Origin: Coriobacteriaceae bacterium AF08-21 | Lineage (GTDB): Bacteria; Actinomycetota; Coriobacteriia; Coriobacteriales; Coriobacteriaceae | Direction of reading: 5' to 3' | DNA: 7,530 bases | NCBI GenBank assembly: GCA_027687465.1 | Contig: JAQCQR010000036.1 | Coordinates: forward strand, 1-7,530 | Shown: positions 6,253 to 7,530 of the stretch, in pieces | Layout of the letters: each line of letters begins with the position of its first letter | How positions within the stretch are numbered: position 1 is the stretch's first letter | Translations under genes and position numbers: made by a program | Notes under the pieces: generated by a model | The model's database searches: none | Told to the model about the DNA's origin: nothing | What the model saw: the letters and a program-made list of their open reading frames with translations, nothing else

Positions 6253-6284
6253 CGCCGCCCTTCGGTCTAACGGAGGACGCGGCG
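6253..6284. other. Intergenic imperfect stem-loop
   Basis: CGCCGC (6253-6258) pairs with GCGGCG (6279-6284). CCTTCG (6259-6264) pairs with CGGAGG (6271-6276) with one G-U pair. A two-base bulge (6277-6278) and a six-base loop complete a 12-pair hairpin. A second CCCCGCC at 6227-6233 could compete for GGCGGGG at 6281-6287. GGGGAAAAA follows on the plus strand, and there is no T-tract after the hairpin in either direction. It lies between divergently oriented genes, upstream of the predicted promoter of the barrel gene. Confidence 0.35.
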
Positions 6285-6324
6285 GGGAAAAATCAACTCG
6301 TCAAACGATTTAGCAAGCACAACG

Positions 6325-6359
6325 CTGCCGGTACCCTGCCGGCCGTCATCACATAGAAT
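6325..6359 (+). promoter_or_regulatory. Promoter-like region with tandem CTGCCGG repeat and TAGAAT box
   Basis: TAGAAT (6354-6359) matches the -10 consensus at five of six positions and ends 9 bases before the ATG of the next gene. The would-be -35 zone contains CTGCCGG twice (6325-6331 and 6336-6342), starting 11 bp apart, about one helical turn. No standard -35 is visible. This arrangement would suit a regulator binding in the -35 zone, but the regulator is unknown. Confidence 0.35.
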
Positions 6360-6368
6360 CGAGCCTCC

Positions 6369-7460
6369 ATGGATACCCTCAACGATCTAAACGAGCGCGT
6401 CGACGCCTTCGTCGGCACCAGCTCCTTCGACACGCCTGCCGCGGCAAACGACCAAGCTCCCATCGATGTGCCCGCCGAGGTTCACGAAGACATCGTCGCC
6501 TCGGTCGATTTCTCCGAGGTCGAGCTCGCAGACGAGTTCACCGAGCCCCAGGTAGCCGTCACGCCCAACGGCCTGCTCCCTATGGAGCCCCTGCCCATCG
6601 ACGGACGTCTGCGCAAGGCTGCCCTTCGCATGCCCGACGAGATCGAGGAGGCCAGCGGCTTCACGCTCTTCGGCCGCCGCATCAAGTCGCTCATTTACAC
6701 CACCGATGTCGCGGTTATCCGCAACTCCAACGCCGATGCCGTCTTTGCCGTTTACCCCTTCACGCCGCAGCCGGCCATTACGCAGGCACTGTTGACCGTC
6801 GCCGAGTGCCCGGTCTTTGTAGGCGTGGGCGGCGGAACTACGACCGGTAAGCGCTCCGTTCAGATGGCAGCCGTCTCCGAGATGCAGGGCGCGGCGGGCT
6901 GTGTGGTCAACTCCCCCGCCACCGCCGAGATGGTCGAGCACATCACCAACATCGCCGACATCCCCGTCATCGCCACGGTCGTACGTTGCGACGACGATGC
7001 TCACGCAAAGGTGCGCGCCGGCGCCAAGATTCTTAACATCGCCGCTGGCAAAAACACGCCGCAGGTCCTGCGTGAACTGCGCGAGCACTATCCCAACCTG
7101 CCGCTCATCGCGCCGGGCGGCAAGACGCCCGAGAGCATCCGCGAGACCATCGCCGCCGGCGCCAACGCCATCATCTGGACGCCGCCTTCGGCACAGCAGC
7201 TACAGACCGACATGATGCAGCGTTATCGCAAGATGAAGGAAGACGCCACGCCCGTTATCTCGCGCGACGATGTGCCCATTATCGACCAGGTCGCCGCCGC
7301 CGAAGTCAGCCAGGTCGAGAACATGAATCCCGACGTGCCGATTCCCGACGAGGTCATCGAGCGCGTCGCTTCGATCCACGAGCGCGTCGAGGAGCGTCGC
7401 GCCAACCGCGGGCTCAAGCCCTCACTGCACGGCTTTTTCTTCCGAGGAAAGAAACGCTAG
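6369..7460 (+). CDS. Predicted beta/alpha-barrel protein of unknown function
   Basis: The 363-aa protein has three parts. Residues 1-80 are acidic and probably disordered. About 100-288 look like part of a TIM barrel of aldolase or phosphate-binding type, with strand-like runs alternating with helices: IKSLIYTTDVAVI (105-117), VFVGVGGGTTTGKR (149-162), GCVVNSP (177-183), IPVIATVV (198-205), AKILNIAAGKN (219-229) and LPLIAPGGKTPESI (244-257). AGANAIIWTPPS (263-274) is reminiscent of the final strands of KDPG-aldolase-like barrels. The glycine clusters at 154-156 and 250-251 could bind phosphate. The C-terminus (289-363) is charged and ends KPSLHGFFFRGKKR. No catalytic set can be assigned. No Shine-Dalgarno sequence precedes the ATG at 6369; a TAGAAT box 9 bases upstream suggests a nearly leaderless mRNA. 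A later start at Met72 or Met88 cannot be excluded, but codon use upstream of these is as coding-like as the rest. Confidence 0.8.
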   Translation: MDTLNDLNERVDAFVGTSSFDTPAAANDQAPIDVPAEVHEDIVASVDFSEVELADEFTEPQVAVTPNGLLPMEPLPIDGRLRKAALRMPDEIEEASGFTLFGRRIKSLIYTTDVAVIRNSNADAVFAVYPFTPQPAITQALLTVAECPVFVGVGGGTTTGKRSVQMAAVSEMQGAAGCVVNSPATAEMVEHITNIADIPVIATVVRCDDDAHAKVRAGAKILNIAAGKNTPQVLRELREHYPNLPLIAPGGKTPESIRETIAAGANAIIWTPPSAQQLQTDMMQRYRKMKEDATPVISRDDVPIIDQVAAAEVSQVENMNPDVPIPDEVIERVASIHERVEERRANRGLKPSLHGFFFRGKKR

Positions 7461-7492
7461 CAAAACATCTTGGCCCGCCCCACAATGAACTG

Positions 7493-7512
7493 CGTCCCAA
7501 ATCTTGGACGCC
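7493..7512. terminator. Stem-loop downstream of the barrel gene (possible terminator)
   Basis: GCGTCC(C)AA pairs with TTGGACGC around the loop ATC, with one bulged C, 32 bases after the stop codon at 7458-7460. No T-run follows. The left arm contains CGTCCCAAA, the same motif found in the queuosine-region spacers. It may be a weak or factor-assisted terminator. The remaining bases to 7530 show nothing I can name. Confidence 0.35.
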
Positions 7513-7530
7513 CTAAATAGCGACTAGGCC

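Noticed and set aside
6111..6356. 81-codon plus-strand frame over the intergenic region
   Set aside because: It overlaps the better-supported small membrane gene on the other strand, has no ribosome binding site, and its composition is not protein-like.

Overview
The window is ordinary-looking chromosomal sequence from a GC-rich bacterium. Coding strands favour G or C at third positions, one gene starts with GTG, and several genes have no clear Shine-Dalgarno sequence. The protein repertoire and codon style suggest an actinobacterium of the class Coriobacteriia (a Collinsella-like gut anaerobe). This is inferred from recollection of such genomes, not from a search. I see no insertion sequence, prophage, CRISPR array, tRNA or rRNA gene.

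Left block (65-2559, minus strand). Three genes lie head to tail with gaps of about 60 bp. In transcription order they are a membrane protein of the DUF3267 putative zinc-peptidase type, queH (epoxyqueuosine reductase) and queA (SAM:tRNA ribosyltransferase-isomerase). QueA and QueH catalyse the last two steps of queuosine synthesis on tRNA, so this is a compact end-of-pathway queuosine unit. A perfect 12-bp stem-loop sits exactly on the queA stop codon.

Middle block (2693-5983, plus strand). A 133-bp divergent spacer leads into a large methionyl-tRNA-synthetase-like class I tRNA ligase. It is followed 36 bp later by an RsmB/NOP-family RNA cytosine-5 methyltransferase. The synthetase-like protein keeps the tRNA anticodon-contact residues of MetRS but has a degenerate KMSKS loop, an altered zinc knuckle and an extra segment in the catalytic domain. 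Both blocks around the divergent spacer therefore concern tRNA or rRNA maturation and charging.

Right block (5984-7530). A 56-codon single-span membrane protein is encoded on the minus strand (6008-6178), convergent with the methyltransferase. A 190-bp spacer then holds a long imperfect stem-loop, a tandem 7-bp repeat with an 11-bp period, and a TAGAAT box nine bases before the next start codon. The last gene (6369-7460, plus) encodes a predicted beta/alpha-barrel protein of unknown function with an acidic N-terminal extension and a charged C-terminal tail. The window ends in a short spacer with another stem-loop.

No wholly new multi-gene system is evident. The most interesting items are the divergent MetRS-like protein, the short motif CGTCCCARA recurring in the spacers, the unannotated small membrane protein, and the unknown barrel protein with a possible leaderless start.
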